Shown one piece after another: positions 44,772-54,250 of a DNA stretch of 64,000 bases (position 1 is the stretch's first letter; each line of letters opens with the position of its first letter). This stretch comes from Saccharicrinis sp963667815 (GTDB lineage Bacteria > Bacteroidota > Bacteroidia > Bacteroidales > Marinilabiliaceae). A model generated the notes under the pieces. The model made no database searches and was not told the DNA's origin. It saw nothing but the letters and a program-made list of their open reading frames with translations. The stretch is from assembly GCA_963667815.1 (NCBI GenBank), contig OY764021.1. The stretch is one strand, 5' to 3'. The position numbers and the translations under genes are program-made.

Positions 44772-44972
44772 ATTTACAAAAATGCCATACAAAGTTAATA
44801 TTGCAATTAAGAAATAAAAATAAACATAAACTTTCTTTTTACAATCTATTTAGATAAACAGAGATAAATTCTAAATATGAAGTATTTACATTGCAAAAAA
44901 AGATTTTAATAACTATTTAAAGAACATTTGCCTTTAGGCTACGTTAAATCAATAAAAGAAAGATATTAATTT

Positions 44973-46685
44973 ATGAAACTTACGATTCACTCAATAATAC
45001 TATTTACTCTTCTAATTTCCTTCAGCCTTAAAGCTCAAACAAACATTAATATAGATTTTCTTTTCCCTCTATCGATTGAACCAAGTGTAAGTGGTTCATT
45101 TGCAGAATTAAGAACCAATCATTTCCATTCAGGAATTGACCTAAGTACCAACGGTAAAACAGGATTACCCGTAAAGTGTATGGCCGATGGTATTGTTTCC
45201 AGAATTAAGGTTTCGCCAGTTGGATATGGCAACGCAGTTTATGTTAAACACAAAAATGGTTACACTACTGTATACGGACATTTAAATGCATATGCAACAA
45301 AAATTGATTCTGTAATCACAAAAGAACAATATAAAATAGAACAATTTTCTATTGACTATTTCCCTGAAGATTCAATATTTGTTAAACAAGGAGAAACTAT
45401 TGGTTACTCGGGTAACTCAGGTAGTAGTGGAGGTCCACATTTACATTATGAAATTAGGGACAGTAAAACAGAAGAGCCTTTAAACCCTTTCTTTTTTCAA
45501 ACTAAAATTAAAGATGATGTTCGACCAAAACTTATGACAATTAGGATATACCCACTCGACTCCAATAGTAGAATTAATGGTGATAGTAATGCAAAAAACT
45601 ACCCAATAGTATTTTACGATGGAAAGTTTCATTTAAAAGGAAACCCTAAGATTTATGCCTCTGGCAACATTGGTATTGGTATCGAAATGCTCGATTACAT
45701 GAGTGGATCCTGGAAGAAATGTGGTGTTTATAGCTTAAAAATGAACGTGAACAATAAAACTACTTATGCATGGAATCTTGATCGATTTTCATTTTATGAA
45801 TCAAGGTATATAAACAGTCATATTGATTATGCATACAAATCAAAATATGGGAAAAGATTTCAAAGATGTTATAGATTACCAAATAATCATTTAAGAATAT
45901 ATAACAATATTGAAAACGATGGCATTATTACTATGGACAATATAAAAAAGATTCAAATTAAAGCTTATGATGCTGCACAAAATCTATCTGAATTAAATTT
46001 TACTTTACTAAAAGGACAATCTCCAAATATTACCTTAGCTCCAGAAGAAAACAAAACAATTATTTTAAAATACGATGTAGATAATAACATTTCTGATAAA
46101 TCAATTAATTGTTTTATTCCGAAAGGCACTTTATACGATAATACAGAATTTATTGTTAAAGAAGAATTCAGCAACAACCAAACAATATTCTGTGTTGGTG
46201 AAAAAAGTATTCCTTTACATAAAAGCATCACCTTAAAAGTTAACATTCCTGATTCTTTACTTGCATATGAAAAGCATATATGTTTAGCATTAATTAACGG
46301 AAATAACAGAAAATATTATGCAGGAGGAACAATTGACAACAATACCATTATTTTAAAAACAAGAAATTCTGGCAATTATACATTTCATATTGACAGTATT
46401 AAACCCAACATTAAATCTATTAATTACTATAATAATAGAGTATATTCAAGATCATCAAAACTAATATTTAAGATTTCAGATAATTTTTCTGGAATCAAAT
46501 CATTTAATGGATATTTTAATGACTCATGGGTACTCTTTGAATATGACGCAAAATCCAATACACTCTCATGTCCTTTAAGTAAAGTTCCGACTAATATTAA
46601 TGGGAAAATTGACTTAAAAATTAAAGTAGAAGATAAGTGTTTTAATACTCTTATATATAATGGCCAATTTATTTTAAAACCGTAA
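44973..46685 (+). CDS. M23 (LytM-type) metallopeptidase
   Basis: A 570-residue exported protein (signal peptide to KAQ). The M23 peptidase domain is at residues 35-180, with the zinc ligands His52-x3-Asp56 (FHSGIDLS) and the H-x-H pair His156/His158 (SGGPHLHYEIRD). It should cut peptide crosslinks of peptidoglycan in the periplasm, or be a regulator of amidases. The remaining 390 residues are beta-rich domains without clear matches. It is divergent from the zapA operon, which hints at a wall-remodelling role near division, but this is inference. Confidence 0.92.
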   Translation: MKLTIHSIILFTLLISFSLKAQTNINIDFLFPLSIEPSVSGSFAELRTNHFHSGIDLSTNGKTGLPVKCMADGIVSRIKVSPVGYGNAVYVKHKNGYTTVYGHLNAYATKIDSVITKEQYKIEQFSIDYFPEDSIFVKQGETIGYSGNSGSSGGPHLHYEIRDSKTEEPLNPFFFQTKIKDDVRPKLMTIRIYPLDSNSRINGDSNAKNYPIVFYDGKFHLKGNPKIYASGNIGIGIEMLDYMSGSWKKCGVYSLKMNVNNKTTYAWNLDRFSFYESRYINSHIDYAYKSKYGKRFQRCYRLPNNHLRIYNNIENDGIITMDNIKKIQIKAYDAAQNLSELNFTLLKGQSPNITLAPEENKTIILKYDVDNNISDKSINCFIPKGTLYDNTEFIVKEEFSNNQTIFCVGEKSIPLHKSITLKVNIPDSLLAYEKHICLALINGNNRKYYAGGTIDNNTIILKTRNSGNYTFHIDSIKPNIKSINYYNNRVYSRSSKLIFKISDNFSGIKSFNGYFNDSWVLFEYDAKSNTLSCPLSKVPTNINGKIDLKIKVEDKCFNTLIYNGQFILKP

Positions 46686-46920
46686 GATTCGGTATCCATC
46701 CACCAATTACATTCAATGCTTTAATTATGTGTTTGTTGTAAATATTTTTGGTATTTTTTTGTAGCTTTATTAATATTATTCAATAAAAAAATATTTCTTT
46801 GCAACGCTATACCATTATATATAGGAAGCACAAATATTTGGGAATAACTACAATGGCAATATTCCACAGTTAATTAATTTTAGTTTTAATTACCTACTGG
46901 TTTCTATACTTTTTATTTAC

Positions 46921-48333
46921 ATGAAAAACACCTATTTTGATCTAATAGAACAAAGTTATTATTTTCCTCAAGAAGGATTTGATCTCAGAGATGGATACTT
47001 AACATTCCATGGAGTTTCTTTAAAATATCTTATTGAAAAACACGGAACTCCCTTTAGATTTATTTATTTACCTAAGATCGGTGATCAGATTAAGAAAACC
47101 AGAAATTTATTTAATCGTGCTATAAACAACAATGCTTATACTGGTAAATATCATTTTTGCTACTGTACAAAATGTAATCACTTTTATCATGTAATTCAAG
47201 AAGCCTTAAAACACAATGTAAATCTTGAAACATCTTCTTCTTTTGATATTGATTTGATTCTTAATCTTTATAAAAAGAAAAAAATAGACAAATCAAGAAT
47301 TATTATCCACAATGGATATAAGACTGATGGTTATCTAGAAAAGATTGTAAGGCTACAAGAAATGGGTTTTGAAAACTCAATGGTTGTTTTAGATAGTGTT
47401 AACGAATTAAGACGCCTGCTAAAAGTAAATACAAAAGAGAAAATTAAGGTCGGCATTCGAATGGCAATTACTGAAGAACCACAATCAGCATACCATACGT
47501 CTCGACTTGGAATTCCTCCCAATGAAATCCTTAATTTTTTTAAGGAGCACATTAAAGATAATGAGAAAATTGAACTCAAAATGCTTCACTTTTTTGTGGA
47601 CTCTGGAATTAAAGATACGATTTATTATTGGACAGAATTTCAAAAAGCAGTAAAGCTATACACTGAACTTAAAAAGGAAAGTGAAAATTTGGATTCTTTG
47701 AATTTAGGAGGAGGTTTTCCTATTCGCAACCATTTAGGTTTTGAATATAATTACGAGTACATGATTAATGAAATCATTACTAACATTAAAGATGCTTGCA
47801 CAAAGGAAAATATTCCGGATCCTAATATTTATACTGAATTTGGAAAATACACTGTTGGTGAAGCGGGTGCTATTATATTTGAAGTATTAGAACAAAAGCA
47901 ACAAAATGATACTGAAACATGGTATTTAATTAACAATAGTTTGATGAACACAATTCCTGATGCATGGTCTATCCATGAAAAGTTCATCTTATTACCTGTT
48001 AATAAATGGAATAATGAATACGGTAGGGTAAATATTGGTGGTATCAGTTGTGATCATTCTGATTATTATAACTCTGAGGATTTAAATCAGGAAATCCTAC
48101 TACCCAAATATGATGCAGAAGAGGAAAAGAAAGAATCTCTGTATCTTGGCTTCTTTCACACAGGTGCATATCAAGATTCAATCAGTGGATATGGAGGAAT
48201 TAAACATTGCTTAATTCCTGCACCTAAACATGTAATCATTGATAGAGATGACAAGGGAAATATTATCGACTACGTATACAGAGAAGAACAATCCGTAGAT
48301 GAAATGTTTCATATACTTGGATACAACAAATAA
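46921..48333 (+). CDS. Arginine decarboxylase-type PLP enzyme (fold III)
   Basis: A 470-residue fold-type III PLP decarboxylase matching the Bacteroidota arginine decarboxylase group, which makes agmatine for polyamines. The PLP-binding lysine is Lys84 (YCTKCNHF), with HFFVDSGI and GGGFPIRNH in the barrel, TEFGKYTVGEAG for PLP phosphate and catalytic Cys in GGISCD (about 377-382). The final GAYQDSISGYGG motif is also typical. It is not a diaminopimelate decarboxylase, judged by the substrate loop. A TATTTCTTTG promoter-like box near 46794 is the only upstream mark. A strong terminator follows. Confidence 0.87.
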   Translation: MKNTYFDLIEQSYYFPQEGFDLRDGYLTFHGVSLKYLIEKHGTPFRFIYLPKIGDQIKKTRNLFNRAINNNAYTGKYHFCYCTKCNHFYHVIQEALKHNVNLETSSSFDIDLILNLYKKKKIDKSRIIIHNGYKTDGYLEKIVRLQEMGFENSMVVLDSVNELRRLLKVNTKEKIKVGIRMAITEEPQSAYHTSRLGIPPNEILNFFKEHIKDNEKIELKMLHFFVDSGIKDTIYYWTEFQKAVKLYTELKKESENLDSLNLGGGFPIRNHLGFEYNYEYMINEIITNIKDACTKENIPDPNIYTEFGKYTVGEAGAIIFEVLEQKQQNDTETWYLINNSLMNTIPDAWSIHEKFILLPVNKWNNEYGRVNIGGISCDHSDYYNSEDLNQEILLPKYDAEEEKKESLYLGFFHTGAYQDSISGYGGIKHCLIPAPKHVIIDRDDKGNIIDYVYREEQSVDEMFHILGYNK

Positions 48334-48357
48334 TAAAGATAATTTTACATTATATAT

Positions 48358-48388
48358 AAAGGCTCAGTTTTCTGAGCCTTTTTTTTTG
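48358..48388 (+). terminator. Terminator of the arginine decarboxylase gene
   Basis: A perfect 10-bp stem (48358-48367 with 48372-48381, GGCTCAG core), 4-nt loop and ten T. Confidence 0.92.
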
Positions 48389-48493
48389 AAATTACTTCAT
48401 TCAATAGCATAGTTTGTACATATTTTTAACAATTATTATATTGCCTACCCCCTAGCCACAACTATTTAAGAACTTAATTTGTTATAAATAAAT

Positions 48494-48501
48494 TATTTTT
48501 G
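48494..48501 (+). promoter_or_regulatory. -7 element of the C69 dipeptidase gene
   Basis: TATTTTTG matches TAnnTTTG, 38 nt before the ATG. TTTG at 48478-48481 is closer than the ideal -33 distance. Confidence 0.55.
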
Positions 48502-48538
48502 TGCTTTAAATAAAAAATTACAATCAACAAAATATAAA

Positions 48539-50215
48539 ATGAATATGAGTAAACTAAAAATCACACTTATTGCGTTGTTTGCTATAAGTCTATTTTACCC
48601 CATTAACTCCAAAGCATGTACAAACTTTCTAATAACGAAAAATGCCTCTGCTGATGGATCAACTATGATTTCATATGCTGCAGATTCTCACGACTTATTT
48701 GGAGAGTTATATTATTGGAAAGGACAAAACTGGCCTGAAGATGCCATGCTTGACATATATGAGTGGGACACCGGTAAATACCTAGGCCAGATAAAACAAG
48801 CAGCTAAAACTTATACTGTTATTGGTAATATAAATGAAAACCAAGTTGCTATCGGAGAAACTACTTTTGGAGGAAGACACGAACTTGTTGATACAACTGG
48901 CATAATTGACTATGGTAGTTTAATATATATTGCCCTACAAAGATCTCGTACTGCTCGTGAAGCCATTAAAATAATGACAGATCTTGTTGAAGAATACGGA
49001 TACTACAGCTCTGGTGAATCTTTCTCTATCGCTGATCCGAACGAAGTATGGATTATGGAAATGATTGGTAAAGGTGTTGGCAACAAAGGTGCAGTTTGGG
49101 TAGCAAGAAAAATTCCAGATGGAATGGTATCTGGTCATGCCAATCAGGCTCGAATAACAACATTTCCTTTGAAAGATGAAGACAATTGCCTCTTTTCAAA
49201 AGATGTTATTTCCTTTGCAAAGGAAAAAGGTTATTTTGAAGGTAAAAATAAAGAATTCAGTTTTGCTGATGCATATGCACCTCTTGATTATGGCGCTTTA
49301 CGTTTCTGCGAAGCCAGAGTATGGTCTGGTTTTAGAATAATGAATCCTGAAATGGACAAATACGAAGGTTATGTAAAAGGAGAATCTTCAGAAAGAATGC
49401 CTTTATGGATTAAACCTTCGAAAAAGGTTTCTTACAGAGATCTTCAAAATATCATGAGAGACCACTTTGAAGGAACTTCTATGGATATGACCACTGACGC
49501 TGGTGCTGGACCTTTTAAAAGACCATACAGATTCCGTCCATTAACTTGGGAAGTTGATGGAGAAGAGTATTTTAATGAAAGAGCTATTGCTACACAGCAA
49601 ACTGGCTTTTCTTTCGTTGCTCAATTGCGAAACTGGCTTCCTAACACCATTGGTGGTATACTGTGGTTTGGAGTTGATGATGCAGCATCTACTGTTTATG
49701 TTCCAATGTATTGTGGAATGAATAAAGTCCCTCACGAATTTGAAGTAGGAAATGGTAATCTATTGGACTTTTCATGGGAATCAGCTTTTTGGGTATTCAA
49801 CTGGGTATCTAATCAAGCCTACTCTCGATATAGTTTCATGATTAAAGATATTAGAAAAGTTCAAAAAGAACTTGAAGATAAATTTGAAACTAATCAGCAA
49901 GCCATAGAACTTGGAGCTCGTAATTTATACGAATTAGACCCTCAGCTTGCAAAAGATTACTTAACAGACTACAGTTTAAACCAAAGTACTTTGACTGTAA
50001 GTTCATGGAAAAAACTTGGTGAATTTTTAATGGTAAAATATCTTGATGGCAATCTTCATCGTGAAGAAAATGGTAAGTTCCTTAAAAATGCACACGGAAA
50101 TCCGGCACACGCAGAATTCCCCGGATACGACAAAAACTTCTATAAGAAAGTGGTTGATGAAACTGGCGACAAATTAAAAATGAAAAAACTTCCTGGAGTA
50201 GAAGCTTCTCACTAA
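48539..50215 (+). CDS. C69-family dipeptidase (Ntn hydrolase)
   Basis: A 558-residue family C69 (dipeptidase A/U34) enzyme. A signal peptide (about 1-26) is cut to expose Cys27 (SKACTNF), which serves as both N-terminus and nucleophile, as in other Ntn hydrolases. Family motifs CTNFLITKNASADGS and QVAIGETTFGGR (Glu near 105) are intact, along with NxVWIMEMIGKG. It splits dipeptides outside the cytoplasm, likely for nutrition from proteins. It stands alone between two strong terminators. Confidence 0.93.
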   Translation: MNMSKLKITLIALFAISLFYPINSKACTNFLITKNASADGSTMISYAADSHDLFGELYYWKGQNWPEDAMLDIYEWDTGKYLGQIKQAAKTYTVIGNINENQVAIGETTFGGRHELVDTTGIIDYGSLIYIALQRSRTAREAIKIMTDLVEEYGYYSSGESFSIADPNEVWIMEMIGKGVGNKGAVWVARKIPDGMVSGHANQARITTFPLKDEDNCLFSKDVISFAKEKGYFEGKNKEFSFADAYAPLDYGALRFCEARVWSGFRIMNPEMDKYEGYVKGESSERMPLWIKPSKKVSYRDLQNIMRDHFEGTSMDMTTDAGAGPFKRPYRFRPLTWEVDGEEYFNERAIATQQTGFSFVAQLRNWLPNTIGGILWFGVDDAASTVYVPMYCGMNKVPHEFEVGNGNLLDFSWESAFWVFNWVSNQAYSRYSFMIKDIRKVQKELEDKFETNQQAIELGARNLYELDPQLAKDYLTDYSLNQSTLTVSSWKKLGEFLMVKYLDGNLHREENGKFLKNAHGNPAHAEFPGYDKNFYKKVVDETGDKLKMKKLPGVEASH

Positions 50216-50220
50216 TAAAT

Positions 50221-50248
50221 AAAGGTCGTCAATTACATGACGACCTTT
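50221..50248. terminator. Terminator between the dipeptidase and chemoreceptor genes
   Basis: A perfect 11-bp stem (50221-50231 with 50238-50248, AAAGGTCGTCA arm), 6-nt loop and TTTTATTTTT on the plus strand. Convergent genes flank it, so it may act on both. Confidence 0.9.
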
Positions 50249-50289
50249 TATTTTTAATAACTAATAAGTTCAATATTTAACCCTCAACC

Positions 50290-51393
50290 TTAAATTCTAA
50301 AAAACGAAATTAAATGATTCAATTTTGTTGATTGATCCATAAGTTGATTAGCACTTGCTGTCATTTCTTCACTATTTGCACTTGATTCCTGTGTAACTAA
50401 ATTTAGCTCTTGCAAGGAATTAGAGATTTGATCCATGGCTTGTTTTTGCTCCATAGCTCCAGCACTAATTTCATCCACCAGCGATGCCGTGCTTTGTACT
50501 TCAGGTGCCATTTTAGCTAATGAATCGGATGCTTCAACTGCAAAAGTTAGAGCTGCTGATGACAATTCCTGAATAATATTGGAAAAATGTTTACTATTTT
50601 GAGCGAGTGCCTGGACTTCATTTGCAACAACAGCAAAGCCTTTTCCAAATTCTCCTGCTCTTGCGGCTTCCACTGAAGCATTTAATGAAAGTATATTGGT
50701 TTGCTCACTAATATCATTAATTTTTCCAACATTTTCATAGATGTTATTAATTGACACCTTAGTTTCTTCTGATTTCTTAATGTTATTTTGAATGCCATTG
50801 GCAGCAAACGTTGATATATTCTTAGCGTTAATGGCATTCGTATTACTTGAATCGATTACAGATATAACCTCTTCAATTGAACTACTTATTTCTTCTGTGG
50901 CTGCTGCCTGAGTACTGGTACCGTCTGCTAACATCTGTGCTGCAGATTTTAACTGAGTACTATGTGAAACTACTTCTTCAGAGACATTTTTAATTTCACT
51001 CATAATTTTAGCCAGTTCCACAGACATTTCCTGAATACTGTTAGAAATCTTACCTAATTCATTATTTTGTTTCAAAATTTTAGGATTGATATCTACATCT
51101 ATATTACCTTCTGAAAATTCTTTGATAACATTTTCAACTTCACCAAAAGGTTTCTTTATTTGTCTTAGAAGAGAAATAAATGCTATAAACAAAGATCCTA
51201 ATGCAGGAACAAATAACCAATAATTCATCGTTAAGGCAAATGAAAATGATGTATAAGCTAAAATTAATAGCGGCATCATAAAAGTCATGGCTATCTTCCA
51301 AACAATAGAACCTTTACCTATATAATAAGCAAATGGTACATAAACGATAGATGATAAAACAAGTAAAATCAGGTATAGTTCGTATTTATTCAT
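50290..51393 (-). CDS. Methyl-accepting chemotaxis-type protein without periplasmic domain
   Basis: About 367 residues from the ATG at 51393. The first 95 residues form three or four short membrane segments with tiny loops, then a HAMP-like linker (about 95-150), and the signalling coiled coil (about 150-365) with the conserved tip EQTNILSLNASVEAARAGEFGKGFAVVANEV. No periplasmic ligand domain is present. The start at 51423 would overlap the upstream gene. It begins 20 nt after a double-hotdog gene, so the two form an operon. Which CheA/CheW partners it uses is unknown; none are in the window. A role other than swimming is possible. Confidence 0.9.
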   Translation of the reverse strand: MNKYELYLILLVLSSIVYVPFAYYIGKGSIVWKIAMTFMMPLLILAYTSFSFALTMNYWLFVPALGSLFIAFISLLRQIKKPFGEVENVIKEFSEGNIDVDINPKILKQNNELGKISNSIQEMSVELAKIMSEIKNVSEEVVSHSTQLKSAAQMLADGTSTQAAATEEISSSIEEVISVIDSSNTNAINAKNISTFAANGIQNNIKKSEETKVSINNIYENVGKINDISEQTNILSLNASVEAARAGEFGKGFAVVANEVQALAQNSKHFSNIIQELSSAALTFAVEASDSLAKMAPEVQSTASLVDEISAGAMEQKQAMDQISNSLQELNLVTQESSANSEEMTASANQLMDQSTKLNHLISFFRI

Positions 51394-51413
51394 TGTAGTA
51401 TAAATTAGTAATA

Positions 51414-52310
51414 TTATATCCAACAGGTCAACCGAGCGGAATATTCTGTATCGTCATTACTAAAAGCAAATGTATCTATAACATTTTCATCAGAACTTTC
51501 TGTACTACTTTCTAAAACACTTTTAACACTCATGGATTCTCCCGCAAACAAAAAAGATTTAGCATATAAAATAACATGCTTAATTTTCATAGGTTCCTGT
51601 AATCCACTTGCATTATTTTGTATCCCAGCAATTGATGTTAAAACCTGCGCTATCCTTGCAACTGGGAGAGCTGGGTAATCATCAAAATGACCAACACAAA
51701 TGTCTTTATTAATAACACCTAATGTTGCGGAACAGCTTTCTTTATCGGTTTTAAGATCAAACAACGGAATACTTTCTCCATATGGATTATATCCTTCTAT
51801 GCAAGGCGTTACCTGCTTATGTTGTTTAAACATTCTCTCAAACAATCTACCTGAAAGAACTTGGTATTCAACGGTTATTGTATATACCTTTTTCCCGGTT
51901 TTTGTGTTGAGATAACCTTTAGCTATACCTTTTTTTCGATCAAAATGAATCGTACTCATATACCCCACATGTTCAATTTCATCATATGCTTGCTGATAAA
52001 CCCTTTTAACATAAGCTTTAGTAGCAAGATAATAATGTTTTTCTTTTAAAGGATTTGAATTAGCCAAAGCTAATGATCCTAAAATTGCAAGGTGGCGCCC
52101 AGCCTCTGAGTAAGACATTCCTTTTACTTCGTGATTACAATCCAATTGTTTATTCACATCGGCTTTCAGAATGTTTTCTTCATCAATTGACAGATTCGTT
52201 AAAGCATAATACGGTTCTGTAACTTCAATAAGACTTTTTAAATAATCTTCCAAGCAAATTTCTTCTTTTTGAATTTGCTTCTCTTCGGTTTGATTTAATG
52301 TTTGATACAT
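51414..52310 (-). CDS. Double-hotdog (FabZ-like) protein, cotranscribed with a chemoreceptor
   Basis: A 298-residue soluble protein that I could not assign to a named family. Residues about 200-235 resemble a FabA/FabZ hotdog helix region (ICVGHFDDYPALPVARIAQVLTSIAG split around GHF at 207-209), and MSYSEAGRHLAILGSLALAN near 65-84 looks like the matching helix of a first hotdog repeat. It lacks the usual catalytic His/Glu pairing seen in FabZ (a His is at 208; a partner acid was not recognised), so it may bind acyl groups rather than dehydrate them. It lies just upstream of a chemoreceptor that has no ligand domain. Its function is unknown. Confidence 0.7.
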   Translation of the reverse strand: MYQTLNQTEEKQIQKEEICLEDYLKSLIEVTEPYYALTNLSIDEENILKADVNKQLDCNHEVKGMSYSEAGRHLAILGSLALANSNPLKEKHYYLATKAYVKRVYQQAYDEIEHVGYMSTIHFDRKKGIAKGYLNTKTGKKVYTITVEYQVLSGRLFERMFKQHKQVTPCIEGYNPYGESIPLFDLKTDKESCSATLGVINKDICVGHFDDYPALPVARIAQVLTSIAGIQNNASGLQEPMKIKHVILYAKSFLFAGESMSVKSVLESSTESSDENVIDTFAFSNDDTEYSARLTCWI

Positions 52311-52644
52311 TTCTATAGGTTGTTTGTTTGTAACGGTTAAAAACGGGGGTTTTATAAGACTCTAAGTAAATCTTATATAATTATTAAGACTTTCATCTGC
52401 CAATAATGCTTGTAAATATGTTTATTTTTTTTTAAAATATTAAGTTCAAATATTCTAATTTAATTTTTTTTCAAGCATTTTAACATTATCTCACTAATTA
52501 GCAACATATTACCGATTTGGTGTTTTACAACATATAAAAATACATAAAACAGTTAGTCCATAATTAAGCCGGTAAGTGCTACTTTAAGCATATTACCGGC
52601 ATTAACTATAATCTTTAATATTTTATTTGTTAATAAATTATATT
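52311..52644. other. Gene-free interval between the hotdog and TPR/LRR genes
   Basis: This 334-bp interval holds the hotdog gene's upstream region and, at 52568-52600, a GC-rich hairpin after the TPR/LRR gene. Nothing else was recognised; no frame of useful length. Confidence 0.6.
52568..52600 (-). terminator. GC-rich hairpin after the TPR/LRR gene
   Basis: GCCGGTAA (52568-52575) pairs with TTACCGGC (52593-52600), with an additional TGCT/AGCA inner stem after a bulge, 45 nt after the gene's stop. T run weak, so it is a probable but not certain terminator. Confidence 0.65.
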
Positions 52645-54141
52645 TTAAAGTTTTATTTTACAGTCAGGTAAAAGTTTCTGAATCTTTTCTACTTCACCTG
52701 TCTTCAAAGGATTTCCTTTAAGAACTAAAGTGTTCAAATCTTTTAATTCTCCTATTTCAACAGGTAATTCAGTAATCTCATTTTTACTTAAATCAAGTCT
52801 TTTAAGATTAACTAATTTTTTGATATCTGAAGGGACTGTTTTAATATGATTATTTTTAAGAATCAATTGATTTAATTGCACTAAATCACACACTTCAATT
52901 GGAAATTCATCCAATTTTTTCATTGCTGCCTGTATTTCAGCCAAACTAGTTGCTCCCATTGATGTTGGTAATGAAAGCATATATCCTTGTGTAGCACTAT
53001 GAAGTACTTTGTCCTGATATTTATTTACTTCTCCTGATGCAACAGCATCTTCCTGAATTTTTTTTGCTTCAACTAGTTTATCAGTCATTTCATCACGATT
53101 GAAAGAAGCATAATCATTTTTAAAATCAGCATAAGCGGCATTACCTAAATCTTGCACCTCTATATTTTTACTATTATCAGAAATTTTAACTACTGCTTCT
53201 TTATTCATCTCATAATATTTCTTCCGATCATAAAGTTGAGACCTAAAAGACTCACAGATAATTGTAAAATTATTTGAAATTCCTGGGTACATTGCTAAGC
53301 AAGCATTTAAACTTTTAATTGCACCATCATAGTCTTGGCAATAAGCATAGGCTAAAGCAATATTATAATATAAACGTCCTGCTGAACGTCTATTAATTCG
53401 AGCTTTCCTATCATTGATATCTTTTTGATCTACGCTTGTTTCCCAAATTATAATTGCATCCTGCAGTTTATCCTTACCAGATTGATCTGCATAATTATCC
53501 TTTAGTGCTGCAAAACCTTCTACTGCTGTATTGGCGGCCTTTAATAACTCTGGATATTGATATTCTTTATTATCCTTTAGAAAAAAAACTTCAATATCTT
53601 CATTCTTATAATAAAATGACAATGATTCATTCACAAAATCTTGTGCTTTTTTATACATCGCACTTTTTTCATTTGCTATAATCATAGAGTCGTTTTTTTC
53701 TTTCATTTTTTTATAAGCACTTTCAAGAATTGCTTCTAAAAAATAACACTCTTTTTTCCCAAAATAATCGTAGTCTGATACCTTTTCACTGGTCTTTTTT
53801 ATAAACACTACTTCTCCTGCATTATTCTTTATTCTTACGAAAGCATCGGGTGAAATATATTTAATTTTATAGTAAAAAGTTTCAATAGCTTGTGCATCTT
53901 TTAATTTTGCACCCTTAGCTTTACATAAATTAGTTTCTTTATGAACTGATTTCTCATCAGATACTACAATATCTCCATGAGAAAATTCAACTTTAGCAGT
54001 CTCTAAATTTATTTTTTCAATAGGAACTTTGGGATAAACCAAGTAGGAAGATTCTGTTTTTAGTTCTTTAATACTCTGAGAATAAGCACCAAAAAAAACA
54101 CAAAATCCAATTAAGATCAGTGATAGTTTTTTCATTTTCAA
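52645..54141 (-). CDS. Exported protein with TPR-like middle and C-terminal leucine-rich repeats
   Basis: A 498-residue exported protein (signal peptide about 1-22, ending GAYSQ). Residues about 180-320 look like TPR helices (YYNIALAYAYCQDYDGAIKSLNACLAMYPG), and residues about 420-490 are three or four leucine-rich repeats (LVQLNQLILKNNHIKTVPSDI; LVNLKRLDLSKNEITELPVEI; LKDLNTLVLKGNPL). No catalytic motif is present. It probably mediates protein contacts in the envelope. It lies between two chemoreceptor units and may be transcribed alone; a GC-rich hairpin follows. Confidence 0.8.
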   Translation of the reverse strand: MKMKKLSLILIGFCVFFGAYSQSIKELKTESSYLVYPKVPIEKINLETAKVEFSHGDIVVSDEKSVHKETNLCKAKGAKLKDAQAIETFYYKIKYISPDAFVRIKNNAGEVVFIKKTSEKVSDYDYFGKKECYFLEAILESAYKKMKEKNDSMIIANEKSAMYKKAQDFVNESLSFYYKNEDIEVFFLKDNKEYQYPELLKAANTAVEGFAALKDNYADQSGKDKLQDAIIIWETSVDQKDINDRKARINRRSAGRLYYNIALAYAYCQDYDGAIKSLNACLAMYPGISNNFTIICESFRSQLYDRKKYYEMNKEAVVKISDNSKNIEVQDLGNAAYADFKNDYASFNRDEMTDKLVEAKKIQEDAVASGEVNKYQDKVLHSATQGYMLSLPTSMGATSLAEIQAAMKKLDEFPIEVCDLVQLNQLILKNNHIKTVPSDIKKLVNLKRLDLSKNEITELPVEIGELKDLNTLVLKGNPLKTGEVEKIQKLLPDCKIKL

Positions 54142-54250
54142 TCAAGTTAAGTGTATTACACCCCTTAATACAGAGTACATACAAAAAGGTTACTTAACAA
54201 ATGAAAAATATACCATCCGTCTCTTTTAGTCGATTATTCAACAATACTTA

